Assembly (NCBI GenBank): GCA_012513915.1
Contig: JAAZBG010000133.1
Coordinates: forward strand, 1 to 64,000
DNA length: 64,000 nucleotides
From: Fibrobacter sp.
GTDB lineage: Bacteria; Fibrobacterota; Chitinivibrionia; Chitinivibrionales; Chitinispirillaceae
Reading direction: 5' to 3'
In this document: piece by piece, positions 1-8,596 of the stretch
Layout of the letters: each line of letters begins with the position of its first letter
Numbering within the stretch: the first letter of the stretch is position 1
Notes under the pieces: generated by a model
Told to the model about the DNA's origin: nothing
Databases searched by the model: none
The model's input: only the letters and a program-made list of their open reading frames with translations
Program-made: the position numbers and the translations under genes

Positions 1-2
1 CT

Positions 3-203
3 GATGAACCTACCGGAAATCTTGACAAAAAGAATGGTGAGAACCTTCTTGATTATTTCAGGAAAGCAAACACAACCTTAAACCAGACTTTTGTCATTGC
101 AACACATAATGCTCAATTGACAAACGGGCTCAACCGGGTGTTGTATCTGGAAGATGGCATGATGCAGGCTGGAAGTTATGAGAATCAGACGGTGAGTGGG
201 TAG
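3..203 (+). CDS. ABC transporter ATP-binding protein, C-terminal fragment (LolD-like)
   Basis: The open frame enters from the left window edge and stops at 201-203, so only the last 66 residues are visible. It begins inside the Walker B/D-loop (DEPTGNLD) and contains the H-loop (ATHN), followed by LEDGMM, where this family usually has a 'DG.i' segment. DEPTGNLD is typical of the MacB/LolD/FtsE group of ATPases, which power lipoprotein release or export of peptides and drugs. LolD is the most likely identity in a Gram-negative, but the partner permease lies outside the window, so the substrate is unknown. The gene ends about 200 bp before the next one and no clear terminator is seen. Confidence 0.8.
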   Translation, partial: DEPTGNLDKKNGENLLDYFRKANTTLNQTFVIATHNAQLTNGLNRVLYLEDGMMQAGSYENQTVSG

Positions 204-411
204 GGCGGACTTTGGCAAGTTAGTGGAAATAAACCGGAATAAATAAACATTATATGCGGCGGCGGAACAAAAAAGAGTAAAGGCAGTCCGTTCAAGGATG
301 AATGGCGGCACTGGAAAATGAGAATCTAATGGGTACTAGAACAAAGCTCGACAATTACACAGTTTTTGCTAAAAGTTGCCTTTATTGATTCAAAAATCAG
401 ACCAATGAGTA

Positions 412-1515
412 ATGAAAATGACTAAAAAGTCCAACTCATCAGTTAAAACGAATGCCAGTAATAAAAAAGCACCGTTGCTGACAGGTAAAATGGATTCTCT
501 GTCGGAAGAGATAAAATCCCTTATAGCACAATCGCGACAGAATCTTGCTGTCAAGGTCAATTCAACCATAAGTATGCTTTACTGGCAGATAGGCAAACGG
601 ATCAATGAAGAGATTCTAAATGAAAAAAGAGCTGAATATGGTAAGCAGATTGTCGCTTCGCTGTCACGACAATTGACTATGGAATACGGCGAAGGTTGGG
701 GTGTCCGACATCTCCACTTTTGTATTCGTTTTTCTGAATTGTTTCCAGATCCAAAAATTGTGAACACACTGTGTACACATTTGAGCTGGTCGCATTTCCG
801 GTTGGTTTTCTCAATAGATGACGGAATAAAACGTGCGTTTTATATTGAATTGTGCAGGATCGAAAAGTGGAGTGTTCGTATGTTTAAGGAACGTATCAAT
901 TCAATGCTCTATGAACGGACAGCTATAAGCAAACAGCCACAGGAAACTATAAAAAATGACCTGGAATTACTTAAAAACGGGCAAAAAATGTCTCCTGAAC
1001 TTGTTTTTAGGGACCCCTATTTTCTCGACTTTTTAGGGCTAAAAGGAAGTTATTCCGAAAAAGATCTCGAATCAGCAATATTGGCTGAGCTTCAGAAGTT
1101 CATAACCGAAATTGGATCTGATTTCGCGTTTCTTGCTCGCCAAAAACGAATAATTATTGACAACAGGGATTACTACATCGATCTTTTGTTTTATCATCGA
1201 AGGTTAAAATCTCTTGTGGTTATTGATCTGAAAATTGGTGAATTTGATGCCGCTTTCAAGGGAGAGATGGAACTTTATCTGGGATATCTGGAAAAATATG
1301 AAATGCGTGAAGGAGAAAATCCACCGATAGGACTTATTTTATGTACAGGGAAAAATCCTGAACATATAGAATTGTTGCAATTGCATAAAAGCAATATCAA
1401 AGTGGCGGATTACTTTACCATTCTACCTTCAAAACAGGTTTTGCTTGCTCAACTGCATAAGGCAATTGCTGTGGCTCAAAACGTTTTCAGTGATGAAGAA
1501 AATGATGCGAAATGA
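412..1515 (+). CDS. DUF1016 / YhcG-type PD-(D/E)XK nuclease
   Basis: A 367-residue protein with the two-part layout of the YhcG (DUF1016) family. Residues about 25-185 form an N-terminal helical DNA-binding-like region (YWQIGKRI, RQLTMEYGEGW, LSWSHFRLV). Residues about 200-340 form a PD-(D/E)XK-like nuclease domain in which YYIDLLFYH is followed by LVVIDLKIGEF, giving the D...(D/E)xK arrangement. The length matches the family. Members are often near restriction-modification and other defence genes, and the next gene overlaps this stop by 4 nt (ATGA) and is itself a nuclease/helicase remnant. I infer a relic defence locus. The cellular target is unknown. No strong ribosome-binding site precedes ATG 412; the ATG at 418 is an alternative. 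Confidence 0.85.
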   Translation: MKMTKKSNSSVKTNASNKKAPLLTGKMDSLSEEIKSLIAQSRQNLAVKVNSTISMLYWQIGKRINEEILNEKRAEYGKQIVASLSRQLTMEYGEGWGVRHLHFCIRFSELFPDPKIVNTLCTHLSWSHFRLVFSIDDGIKRAFYIELCRIEKWSVRMFKERINSMLYERTAISKQPQETIKNDLELLKNGQKMSPELVFRDPYFLDFLGLKGSYSEKDLESAILAELQKFITEIGSDFAFLARQKRIIIDNRDYYIDLLFYHRRLKSLVVIDLKIGEFDAAFKGEMELYLGYLEKYEMREGENPPIGLILCTGKNPEHIELLQLHKSNIKVADYFTILPSKQVLLAQLHKAIAVAQNVFSDEENDAK

Positions 1516-1963
1516 GTAAAACTGAATTTTTCCCTAAGCGCCCGGATGTACTGCCATCCATTTACGCCTACGAGGATACAAACCCGCAATACAAGGGCTT
1601 ATTGAAGGTTGGTTACACAACGAGAAATGTTCAGGAACGGGTTGCACAACAATATCCCACCCTAAGACCAGGTGCGTTGCCTTATAAAATACTGCTTGAA
1701 GAATCAGCAATGCGCAATGATGGGAGTACCTTTACCGATCACGACGTAAACCGCTACCTGCGACAGGTAGGTGTAAAGAATCCGGATGGAGAATGGTTTG
1801 AATGTACTATAGGCAGGGTTAAATCTGCAATAATTGCAATTAAGAACTGTGAACTTGAAGAAGAATCTTGCACGCTTGATTTTGCAATGCGGCCGGAACA
1901 GGATGAAGCTTGATACAGTTAAGTGCTGCGGTTTACTTCAATACTCTGGTTTTCAACAATTAA
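1512..1963 (+). pseudogene. Truncated N-terminus of a GIY-YIG (T5orf172-like) nuclease-helicase
   Basis: The 133-codon frame at 1512-1913 resembles the first ~130 residues of large GIY-YIG/DEAD-helicase proteins: SIYAYEDTNPQYKGLLKVGY, then LEESAMRNDGS, then GEWFEC. It stops just after MRPEQDEA, where the helicase motor would begin. Reading on from base 1910 in the -1 frame gives LIQLSAAVYFNTL before TAA at 1961, which looks like a continuation of the same protein (MRPEQ..A....AAYF). I therefore read the gene as frameshifted near 1910 and then truncated, with the motor domain gone. ATG 1512 overlaps the DUF1016 stop by 4 nt, so the two were probably co-transcribed. Family assignment is from memory of motifs. 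A short functional domain protein is possible but less likely. Confidence 0.65.
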
Positions 1964-2064
1964 TAAAAAACAGGCAGAATTTGCAACGACTACTTAGTAT
2001 TTTAGGCGCTCATATTATATTTTTACAATAAATATATCTGGATGACATCAACTGAGGTTGTGAA

Positions 2065-2541
2065 ATGAATAATTGTGATGACTGTGGAATTAATCCAGCG
2101 AGTGTACATCTGACCCAGATCACCAATGATGAAACGCATACGTTTCATTTGTGTGAAGATTGTGCCAAAAAAAAGGGAATAAATATATCTGTCGGTGAGT
2201 CGGTTTTTGAACAGTTATCAGAGCAGGTACCACAGGTTCCTGACAAAATTTGTACAAAGTGCGGTTTAAAATATTCGGAGTTCAAGCAGAAGGGGTGGCT
2301 TGGATGTGCACAATGCTATACCGCGTTTGAAACAGAGATTGATGATTTACTGGTTCAGGTTCATGGTTCATCAGTCCATAAAGGAAAGAAATATCACGGA
2401 GCCGCTACGGTAACTGAAGTTTCTGGGCAGATAAAACGGCTTCGTCACGAACTTGCTACTGCAATCAAGAATGAGGAGTTCGAACAGGCGGCAATGTTAC
2501 GTGATGCAATACATAGTCTGAAGCAGACAGCAGGGGTATGA
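2065..2541 (+). CDS. mcsA: McsA, zinc-binding activator of protein arginine kinase
   Basis: This 158-residue protein has four CxxC-type pairs: CDDC (residues 4-7), CEDC, CTKC and CAQC. In McsA these bind zinc. The C-terminus is a UVR motif (RHELATAIKNEEFEQAAMLRD), also found in UvrB/UvrC and ClpC. McsA binds and activates the arginine kinase McsB. The ATG follows a GAGG-type ribosome site. The stop overlaps the mcsB start, and clpC follows, so this is the mcsA-mcsB-clpC stress operon. The ctsR repressor gene that normally heads this operon in Firmicutes is absent here; the upstream gene is a defence-type remnant. Confidence 0.92.
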   Translation: MNNCDDCGINPASVHLTQITNDETHTFHLCEDCAKKKGINISVGESVFEQLSEQVPQVPDKICTKCGLKYSEFKQKGWLGCAQCYTAFETEIDDLLVQVHGSSVHKGKKYHGAATVTEVSGQIKRLRHELATAIKNEEFEQAAMLRDAIHSLKQTAGV

Positions 2542-3638
2542 TGAATTCTGAAGCTCAGATCGTTTCCGGTGAAAAAATGAGTAAACTTCCCGCCTGGTTT
2601 GATAATCAGGGTGAGGGAACGTCGGTAATTATATCGACCAGAGCAAGGCTTGCGCGAAATATCGCTGCACACCGATTTCCATCATCGGCGTCACCAAATG
2701 AACGCAAAAAAGTGTTTGATGAAGTATCGGGTGTACTGAAAAAAGAGAGCAAATTCAGATATTTTGATGTTGTAAATTTTGCAAATATCAAACGGCTTGA
2801 ACAGCAGTTTCTTGTTGAGGAGCGGGTGGTCAGTCCGGATATGCTCAATATTGATGGCGAGCGCGGTGTTGCCTACGATTCATCACGCAGAATCAATATT
2901 ATGATTAATGAAGAGGATCATATTCGTATGCAATGCATGGATAGCGGTTTCCAGCCCGGTGAGGTGTGGGATGCTATCAATTCAATTGATGATCTTCTCG
3001 GTCAACGTCTTAAATTTGCTTTTGATACAAGACGGGGCTTTTTAACCTGTTGTCCGACAAACAGCGGAACCGGTTTACGTATATCTTTTTTACTGCATCT
3101 TCCGGGGCTTGTATTAACTAAAGCTGTTGATGCTGTATTGCAGGGCGCAAGCCAGATGGGCATCTCAACCAGAGGCTTTTTTGGAGAACACTCTGAAGTT
3201 CTTGGGAACCTGTTCCAGTTGTCCAATCAGGCAACGATGGGTGCTCACGAAAGTGAATTCATTAAAAATACGCAAAAAATTATCAAAGATATTGCAAATC
3301 ATGAGCTTGCTGCGCGAGAAAAAATTCTTAAAGAAGCACGGCTCGAATTAACTGATAAAATTTACAGAGCCTATGGTATTCTTTTACATGCCAGAACGCT
3401 CAGTGTGGCTGAGTGCATGAATCTGACATCAGCGCTTAGAATCGGTATTGAGTGTGGTTTATTTGATGCGATTACGATTGAAGAGCTTAATCGTATCACA
3501 CTGTTTGCTCTTCCTGCACATCTTCAGGTATTTTTTGGTGCAAAGATGGATGAAACAGAAATTATGATATCGAGAGCGAATCTGGTTCGGGAACAGCTTA
3601 CAAAGCGAAAAAGGAAAAGAAGTACTTTACATTCATAG
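2538..3638 (+). CDS. mcsB: McsB, protein arginine kinase
   Basis: A phosphagen-kinase-fold protein of 366 residues. It has the arginine-rich nucleotide-binding element (STRARLARN), the EEDHIRMQC segment and CPTNSGTGLR, which corresponds to the McsB signature CPTNLGTG. The C-terminal ALRIGIECGLF region matches the part of McsB that binds phospho-arginine. It phosphorylates arginines on misfolded proteins, marking them for ClpCP. ATG 2538 overlaps the mcsA stop. The adjacent ATG at 2541 is better spaced from an AGGGG Shine-Dalgarno, and an internal ATG at 2577 is also possible. The gene lies 92 bp before the preferred clpC start, so co-transcription is likely. Confidence 0.93.
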   Translation: MMNSEAQIVSGEKMSKLPAWFDNQGEGTSVIISTRARLARNIAAHRFPSSASPNERKKVFDEVSGVLKKESKFRYFDVVNFANIKRLEQQFLVEERVVSPDMLNIDGERGVAYDSSRRINIMINEEDHIRMQCMDSGFQPGEVWDAINSIDDLLGQRLKFAFDTRRGFLTCCPTNSGTGLRISFLLHLPGLVLTKAVDAVLQGASQMGISTRGFFGEHSEVLGNLFQLSNQATMGAHESEFIKNTQKIIKDIANHELAAREKILKEARLELTDKIYRAYGILLHARTLSVAECMNLTSALRIGIECGLFDAITIEELNRITLFALPAHLQVFFGAKMDETEIMISRANLVREQLTKRKRKRSTLHS

Positions 3639-3730
3639 GATGGATATATATGCTTATATGGCATAGTTTTGCAGTTTAACGTACTACGGCTGTGTCAGGG
3701 TTGTGTATATTCACCAGAGGAAATGGATTA

Positions 3731-6241
3731 ATGATGAATGGGATGTTTACTGATAGGGTAAAAAAGGTTATGCAGATCGCACGTGAAGAATCAGTGCGTC
3801 TGGGTAATGATTATGTCGGAACGGAACATCTGTTGCTTGGCCTGATCAAGGAAGGTGATGGAGTTGCGGTTGCGGTAATGAGAAGCATGGGTGTAGATCT
3901 TGATGAACTGACAACCAGTATCGAAAAAACGATTACATCAACGGGTGGCATGATGACTATCGGACAGATGCTTCCGTTTACACCCCGTGCAAAGAAAGTA
4001 CTTGAAATTGCAGCCAATGAGGCTCGTTCAATGTCACATAAATATATTGGAACCGAACACCTGCTGCTTGCGCTTATGAAAGATACTGAGTCTGCAGCTG
4101 CCAATGCACTGGCAGCGTCAGGTCTTGAGTACGATCGTGTCAAAGAAGAGATCAGCCGTGTGCTCAGAGGTGGTGAAACTGTTGCTGGTGCTGCTGCTAA
4201 AGAGAAGAGCAAGACACCTTTTCTGGATCATTTTGGGCGGGATCTTACACAAATGGCACGGGAGGGTAAGCTTGATCCGGTTATCGGACGCGAAAAAGAG
4301 ATTGAACGTGTTGTTCAGATATTAAGCCGCCGCAAGAAAAATAATCCGGTGCTTATTGGTGAACCGGGTATTGGAAAAACGGCAATTGTTGAAGGGCTTG
4401 CGCAGAAAGTTTACGAAAAGAGTATTCCTCAGGTTCTTGAAAATAAACGTGTTATCAATCTTGATATGGCATCAATGGTTGCGGGTACAAAATACCGCGG
4501 TCAATTTGAAGAACGTTTGAAAGCGCTAATGGTTGAGCTTCAGAAGAACGATAATATAATCATCTTCATTGATGAACTTCATACAATCGTCGGAGCTGGC
4601 GGTTCTGAAGGCAGTCTTGATGCGTCAAATATTTTCAAGCCGGCACTTTCACGTGGTGAAATACAGTGTATCGGTGCTACAACGCTTGATGAATACAGAA
4701 AGTATATCGAAAAAGATGGTGCACTTGCGCGCCGTTTTCAGACGATTATGGTAGATCCGCCGAGTGCGTCTGAGACGATCCAGATTCTCTCTGGCCTTCG
4801 TGTCAAATATGAAGATCATCACAAAGTCACTTATTCCGATAAAGCAATTGAATCCGCAGTGAAATTGTCAGACCGTTATGTGTCAGACAGGTTCTTACCG
4901 GATAAAGCAATTGATGTTATTGATGAAGCGGGAGCCCGTAAACGCTTGTCAAGTATGGAGATACCAACTGAAATCCGTGATATGGAAAAGGAAATCAGCG
5001 ATGTTGTCCGTGAGAAGGAAAAAGCTGTTGAGCAGCAGGAATTTGAACGGGCTGCAAAACTTCGTGATAAACAGGAAAAGTTGAAAGGTTTATTGCTCGA
5101 GAAGAAGGCTCTCTGGCGTAAATCGAAAGCCGAGGAACGCTTGCTTGTTGATGAAGCGACGATTGCAGAAGTTGTCGCGACTATGACAGGTATTCCTTTG
5201 TCAAGACTTGCTGAAGAGGAGTCGAAGAAAATTCTAAATCTTGAAGAGGAACTGCGTAAACGTGTTATTGGTCAGGATCCGGCGCTTGAGGCAATTGCGC
5301 GCAGTATCCGCAGATCGCGGGCTGGTTTGCACAATACGAAACGGCCGATTGCGTCTTTTATTTTCCTTGGACCTACCGGTGTTGGAAAAACAGAACTTGC
5401 AAAGACACTGGCTCAGTCGCTTTTTGACAGTGAAGATGCGCTTGTCAGAATAGATATGTCCGAATATATGGAAAAGTTTGCGGTTTCGCGTCTTGTTGGT
5501 GCGCCTCCGGGATATGTCGGCTACGAAGAAGGCGGACAGCTCACTGAGAAAATCAGGAAAAAACCCTATTCGGTTATTCTCCTTGATGAGATAGAGAAAG
5601 CACATCCGGATGTTTTCAATATTCTGTTGCAGATACTTGATGATGGTCTGTTGACAGATTCGTATGGACGTCACGTGAATTTCCGTAACACTATTATTAT
5701 TATGACATCAAATGCCGGTACCCGTGATGTAAAGAAAGCGGGAACAGTCGGTTTTGGAAAGCCTACGTTTGATACCGATTATGAATCTATGAAGTCAAAA
5801 GTAATGGATGAACTGAAAAGAATATTTAATCCGGAATTTATCAACCGTATTGATGAAACTATTGTCTTCTTTCCGTTGACAAAGAAGGAAATATCGCAGA
5901 TTGTTGACATTCAGCTTAACGATCTTCAAAGCCGTCTTGTTGATAGAAATATCAAACTTCTTATCACCAAAGAGGTAAAGAACTATGTTGTTGATCAGGG
6001 ATTTGATCCGATGCTCGGTGCCCGTCCACTACGTCGTTCGGTTCAGCGTTACATCGAAGATCCGCTTGCAGAAGAGTTTTTGCTTGATAAATTCCATGAT
6101 GGCGATACGATAAATATTACCTTTGAAAGCAATAAGGTTCTTTTCAGCAAAGTTGAAGAGGTAAAAGCTGAAACAAAAATTGAGGCAAAAACCGAATCAA
6201 AGGCTGAAGTATCAAAAAAAGAAAAAAATGATGAACAATAA
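3731..6241 (+). CDS. clpC: ClpC, AAA+ unfoldase of the ClpCP protease
   Basis: Two Clp-N repeats (residues about 5-145) precede two AAA+ modules. D1 has Walker A GEPGIGKT (about 210) and Walker [10 protein letters not shown]2 has Walker A GPTGVGKT (about 547) and Walker [18 protein letters not shown] motif ([15 protein letters not shown]) lies in the middle region, as in ClpC and not ClpA or ClpB. The 836-residue length is usual. A lysine/glutamate-rich tail ends the protein. The frame stays open back to GTG 3692, but ATG 3731 sits 7 nt after AGAGGAAA and begins like other ClpC proteins. With McsA and McsB it would degrade phospho-arginine-tagged proteins together with ClpP, which is not in the window. 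Confidence 0.95.
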   Translation: MMNGMFTDRVKKVMQIAREESVRLGNDYVGTEHLLLGLIKEGDGVAVAVMRSMGVDLDELTTSIEKTITSTGGMMTIGQMLPFTPRAKKVLEIAANEARSMSHKYIGTEHLLLALMKDTESAAANALAASGLEYDRVKEEISRVLRGGETVAGAAAKEKSKTPFLDHFGRDLTQMAREGKLDPVIGREKEIERVVQILSRRKKNNPVLIGEPGIGKTAIVEGLAQKVYEKSIPQVLENKRVINLDMASMVAGTKYRGQFEERLKALMVELQKNDNIIIFIDELHTIVGAGGSEGSLDASNIFKPALSRGEIQCIGATTLDEYRKYIEKDGALARRFQTIMVDPPSASETIQILSGLRVKYEDHHKVTYSDKAIESAVKLSDRYVSDRFLPDKAIDVIDEAGARKRLSSMEIPTEIRDMEKEISDVVREKEKAVEQQEFERAAKLRDKQEKLKGLLLEKKALWRKSKAEERLLVDEATIAEVVATMTGIPLSRLAEEESKKILNLEEELRKRVIGQDPALEAIARSIRRSRAGLHNTKRPIASFIFLGPTGVGKTELAKTLAQSLFDSEDALVRIDMSEYMEKFAVSRLVGAPPGYVGYEEGGQLTEKIRKKPYSVILLDEIEKAHPDVFNILLQILDDGLLTDSYGRHVNFRNTIIIMTSNAGTRDVKKAGTVGFGKPTFDTDYESMKSKVMDELKRIFNPEFINRIDETIVFFPLTKKEISQIVDIQLNDLQSRLVDRNIKLLITKEVKNYVVDQGFDPMLGARPLRRSVQRYIEDPLAEEFLLDKFHDGDTINITFESNKVLFSKVEEVKAETKIEAKTESKAEVSKKEKNDEQ

Positions 6242-6273
6242 CTGAAGTCAAGTTGTTTGTTTCATAACACTTC

Positions 6274-6311
6274 AAAAGCTCTGATTGTTGAAAAATGGTC
6301 AGAGCTTTTGT
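6274..6311 (+). terminator. Rho-independent terminator after clpC
   Basis: A perfect 11-bp inverted repeat, AAAAGCTCTGA (6274-6284) and TCAGAGCTTTT (6299-6309), with a 14-nt loop lies 33 nt after the clpC stop. It closes the mcsA-mcsB-clpC unit. The A-rich and T-rich ends make it potentially bidirectional, which would also end minus-strand transcripts from the 6609-6986 gene. Confidence 0.8.
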
Positions 6312-6348
6312 ATTATGTAAACATTAACAGCTTTCAAATAGCCCAAAA

Positions 6349-6594
6349 TCAGGTCTTTGAACAGGTTCCTGCATAAGAAATGGCCAAGTGGTCTTCTGAT
6401 GTGCTCAATGATGTGAATTGCTCTGTAACCAGATCATTTCGGACGGAAGAATGCATTGATACCTGCAAGATTACAGGCGACCAGTCTGTACCCCTTTTTG
6501 TGAAGCAAGAAGCTCAAGTGATTTCAGGCTTGCGCCGTAATAACTTGAACCGTTCCACTGATGTGCAGGATTATAGCGCATTACCCATTTGAGG
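6349..6594 (-). pseudogene. Decayed C-terminal remnant of a bacterial methyltransferase-like protein
   Basis: Read on the minus strand from about 6594, the DNA gives PDLKWVMRYNPAHQWNGSSY, then YGASLKSLELLASQKG, then stops in frame. Shifting one base at the GGGG run near 6491-6494 restores YRLVACNLAGINAFFR. A second shift near 6437 restores RNDLVTEQFTSL until TGA at 6349-6351. The pattern Y.P...W.G.SYYGASL.SLE.L...KGY.LV.C...G.NAFF is one I recall from the C-terminus of FkbM-like/class I methyltransferase-related proteins. Two frameshifts and loss of the N-terminus indicate a dead gene. The family name is uncertain; continuity of the motif across frames is visible in the sequence. Confidence 0.55.
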
Positions 6595-6608
6595 TCTGGG
6601 CTGTACTA

Positions 6609-6986
6609 TCAATTTGAAGTCTTTGTTGCCTCATAGATGTAATCAACCGCACTCTGAACAGTTGTCAATGACTCTATGTCAAATTCAGGAATGGTAATGC
6701 TAAAGCGTGCTTCCCAGTCGGCTGCAAGGTCCACCATATCAGCTGATGCCGCTCCAAGATCATCTGCAAATAGTGCTTTCAGGTTGACAAACTTCTTATT
6801 AACGCCAAGCATACGTACAATTGAAACACTTAGAGTATCGTAGATAGCTTTCTTTTTGTCAGTAATCTGACTTGATGCACTTGAGACCGGAACTTTTTTG
6901 GTACTCGCTTCAGCTGTTTTGTCACAAAATGCACTGCATGCTGTTATAGCAATAACCGTGATCATTATCATCCAATTATTTCTCAT
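6609..6986 (-). CDS. Exported lipoprotein with an acyl-carrier-protein-like domain
   Basis: A 125-residue protein. Residues 1-16 form a short signal peptide ending in a lipobox-like ITAC with Cys17, so it is probably lipidated and periplasm-facing. Residues about 45-120 match the acyl carrier protein fold: DDLGAASAD aligns with the ACP signature D.LGADSLD, keeping the serine (Ser81) that carries phosphopantetheine, followed by ITIPEFDIESLTTVQSAVDYI, a typical ACP helix III/IV segment. Carrier proteins normally act in the cytoplasm, where the holo-ACP synthase is. An exported one is unusual and may be a structural rather than acylated protein. The ATG follows GGGAGA. It lies divergent from the ECF sigma operon. 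Confidence 0.7.
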   Translation of the reverse strand: MRNNWMIMITVIAITACSAFCDKTAEASTKKVPVSSASSQITDKKKAIYDTLSVSIVRMLGVNKKFVNLKALFADDLGAASADMVDLAADWEARFSITIPEFDIESLTTVQSAVDYIYEATKTSN

Positions 6987-7033
6987 GATATCTCCCTGAT
7001 TTTAGTAAGAACAAACGCAATGTTATAACCTAT

Positions 7034-7062
7034 ATAATAACGATCAAAAGGTGTTGATGCAA
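7034..7062 (-). promoter_or_regulatory. Predicted sigma-70-type promoter for the ACP-like lipoprotein
   Basis: On the minus strand, TTGCAT (complement of 7057-7062) and TATTAT (complement of 7034-7039) are separated by 17 nt, about 50 nt upstream of ATG 6986. The rest of the 6987-7300 divergent intergenic space shows no gene. I could not recognise a convincing ECF-type promoter for the sigma operon on the plus strand. Confidence 0.45.
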
Positions 7063-7300
7063 AAAAAGTTACAATTGATGAATAAATAAATTATCAGGGA
7101 TTTCTTTTAATGAAAGGATATCCTTCAAACTACTATTTCAGGGTAGATTTATTCTCATGAACCTCATTATATACGGTAACAGTGATACGTCAGTGTAATT
7201 ATGAATCATGCTCCTGCTTTCCAAACAAAACGGCTTTAAGTAAATTTACTATGAGCGGTTTTTAATTTGTTCAACGTCTATATCACAGAAAAGTAAAAAT

Positions 7301-7801
7301 ATGAGTGCTACTGATAAGGAAATCAGAGATCTATATAACCGGTATGCATCAATGGTGCACTCCCGCTGTATGAGATTCCTGAAGTCGGATGATGAGGCCT
7401 GGGATGCGACTCAGGAGGTGTTTATCAAACTGATGGCATCAATGGATACGATACAGAAAAAGGAATCGATTTATTCGTGGTTATTAAGTACAAGTACTAA
7501 TTATTGTTTATCACAACTCCGCAAAAAACAGGGAGTTGAATTCAATGAGGAGTACCATACATCAGAGAGTAATGGTTTGCCGCAGGAGAAGTGGATGATC
7601 GTTAGAGAAGTTTTAAAGCATTTTTTGGCACCCTGGGATGAAAAAGTCAGACAGGTGGTGATTTACACCTATTTCGACGGGTACAAACAGGATGAAATCG
7701 CCGAACTTACCGGCATGGGTGAATCGACAATCAGGCGGCATTTGACAACATTTAAGAGGAAATCGGCTTCATCGGGATTAAGACTGGAGGACATACTATG
7801 A
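7301..7801 (+). CDS. ECF-family RNA polymerase sigma factor
   Basis: A 166-residue protein with sigma region 2 (DEAWDATQEVFIKLMASMDT... IYSWLLSTSTNYCLSQLRK) and region 4 (YTYFDGYKQDEIAELTGMGESTIRRHL) and no regions 1 or 3, the ECF layout. It would direct RNA polymerase to a small regulon. Its stop overlaps the ATG of the next gene by 4 nt. That gene carries a zinc anti-sigma motif, so the pair is a sigma/anti-sigma switch, and the caspase-like gene that follows is probably in the same transcript. The signal that releases the sigma factor is not evident from sequence. Confidence 0.9.
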   Translation: MSATDKEIRDLYNRYASMVHSRCMRFLKSDDEAWDATQEVFIKLMASMDTIQKKESIYSWLLSTSTNYCLSQLRKKQGVEFNEEYHTSESNGLPQEKWMIVREVLKHFLAPWDEKVRQVVIYTYFDGYKQDEIAELTGMGESTIRRHLTTFKRKSASSGLRLEDIL

Positions 7802-8589
7802 TTCATACATCACCAGAAAAACTGATTATTGAACGGTATGTTGCTGGTGAACTTGGAGAAAACAAGGCGCACGAACTGACAACACATCTGGCAGAATGCT
7901 CTGTCTGTAACGAGTATCATAAGTCTCTTACCAGGGAACGGGAGACTTTTTTACGGGTGTATCCATACGGGGAGCTTCTCAGGCGAAAAGCTTTGGTTAC
8001 TGCACCGTTCAATGTTTTTGCAGGATTAAAAAAACTACTGGATATGCTTAACAAACCGATCCTGTTTCCTGTGTATGCATCATTTCTTTTTTTTGTAATT
8101 ATTACCCCTATGATGTTTTCATCAAAGCAGGACACAACGCAGTTTAAGGGTGCGCATGCACTCTCATTTGCTTATCAGCGTAGTGGAAACACTATTCAGG
8201 GGACATCAGCGTACAGGCTTCAAAGCGGTGACAAAGTTCAGATATTTTTTACATCAGGCGGATATCGACATGCAAGCCTGCTGAGTGTTGACAAAAACGG
8301 AGCCGTTTCATTCTATCATCCGGATGGCTCATCACAGTACTGTTCTGTCAATGTAACCGGTGGTACTCAGGAGCCATTTCCGGGCAGTATCCTTTTTAAT
8401 GATGTACAGGGTGATGAACTGGTGGTGCTTGTTTTGTCTGAAACGCCGGTAACTGTTGATCAGGCAAAAGCGTGGGTGGCAGATTCGTTCAGTAAAAATT
8501 CACAGATTTCATCACTTGGCAGAAATCTTGGTGGCAGGATACCAGGCATAAGATCAAGTGTCAACACATTACTTCTTGTGAAAGACTGA
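7798..8589 (+). CDS. Membrane-bound zinc anti-sigma factor with C-terminal sensor-like domain
   Basis: The N-terminus has the ZAS signature HxxxCxxC (HLAECSVC, residues about 31-38). One transmembrane segment (about 83-105, PVYASFLFFVIITPMMF) follows. The C-terminal ~150 residues (LQSGDKVQIFFTSGG, SLLSVDKNGAVSFYHP, GDELVVLVLSETP) resemble DUF4384-type beta domains, often found with caspase-like proteins. That places the sensor part outside the cytoplasm. It should hold the upstream ECF sigma factor inactive until a signal releases it. It starts at ATG 7798 inside the sigma stop, just after a GGAGG-like site (actGGAGGacat). Its closest partner is the caspase-like protein 7 nt downstream. Confidence 0.8.
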   Translation: MIHTSPEKLIIERYVAGELGENKAHELTTHLAECSVCNEYHKSLTRERETFLRVYPYGELLRRKALVTAPFNVFAGLKKLLDMLNKPILFPVYASFLFFVIITPMMFSSKQDTTQFKGAHALSFAYQRSGNTIQGTSAYRLQSGDKVQIFFTSGGYRHASLLSVDKNGAVSFYHPDGSSQYCSVNVTGGTQEPFPGSILFNDVQGDELVVLVLSETPVTVDQAKAWVADSFSKNSQISSLGRNLGGRIPGIRSSVNTLLLVKD

Positions 8590-8596
8590 ATCTGAT

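Noticed and set aside
1834-2031. Overlapping 65-codon frame before mcsA
   Set aside because: Lies in the remnant of the GIY-YIG gene in another frame and has no ribosome site.
3692-3730. GTG 3692 as clpC start
   Set aside because: Adds 13 residues unlike ClpC and lacks a ribosome site, whereas ATG 3731 has AGAGGAAA at good spacing.
6380-6592. Plus-strand 70-codon frame after clpC
   Set aside because: The minus strand of the same DNA reads as a decayed gene; the plus frame has no ribosome site or similarity.
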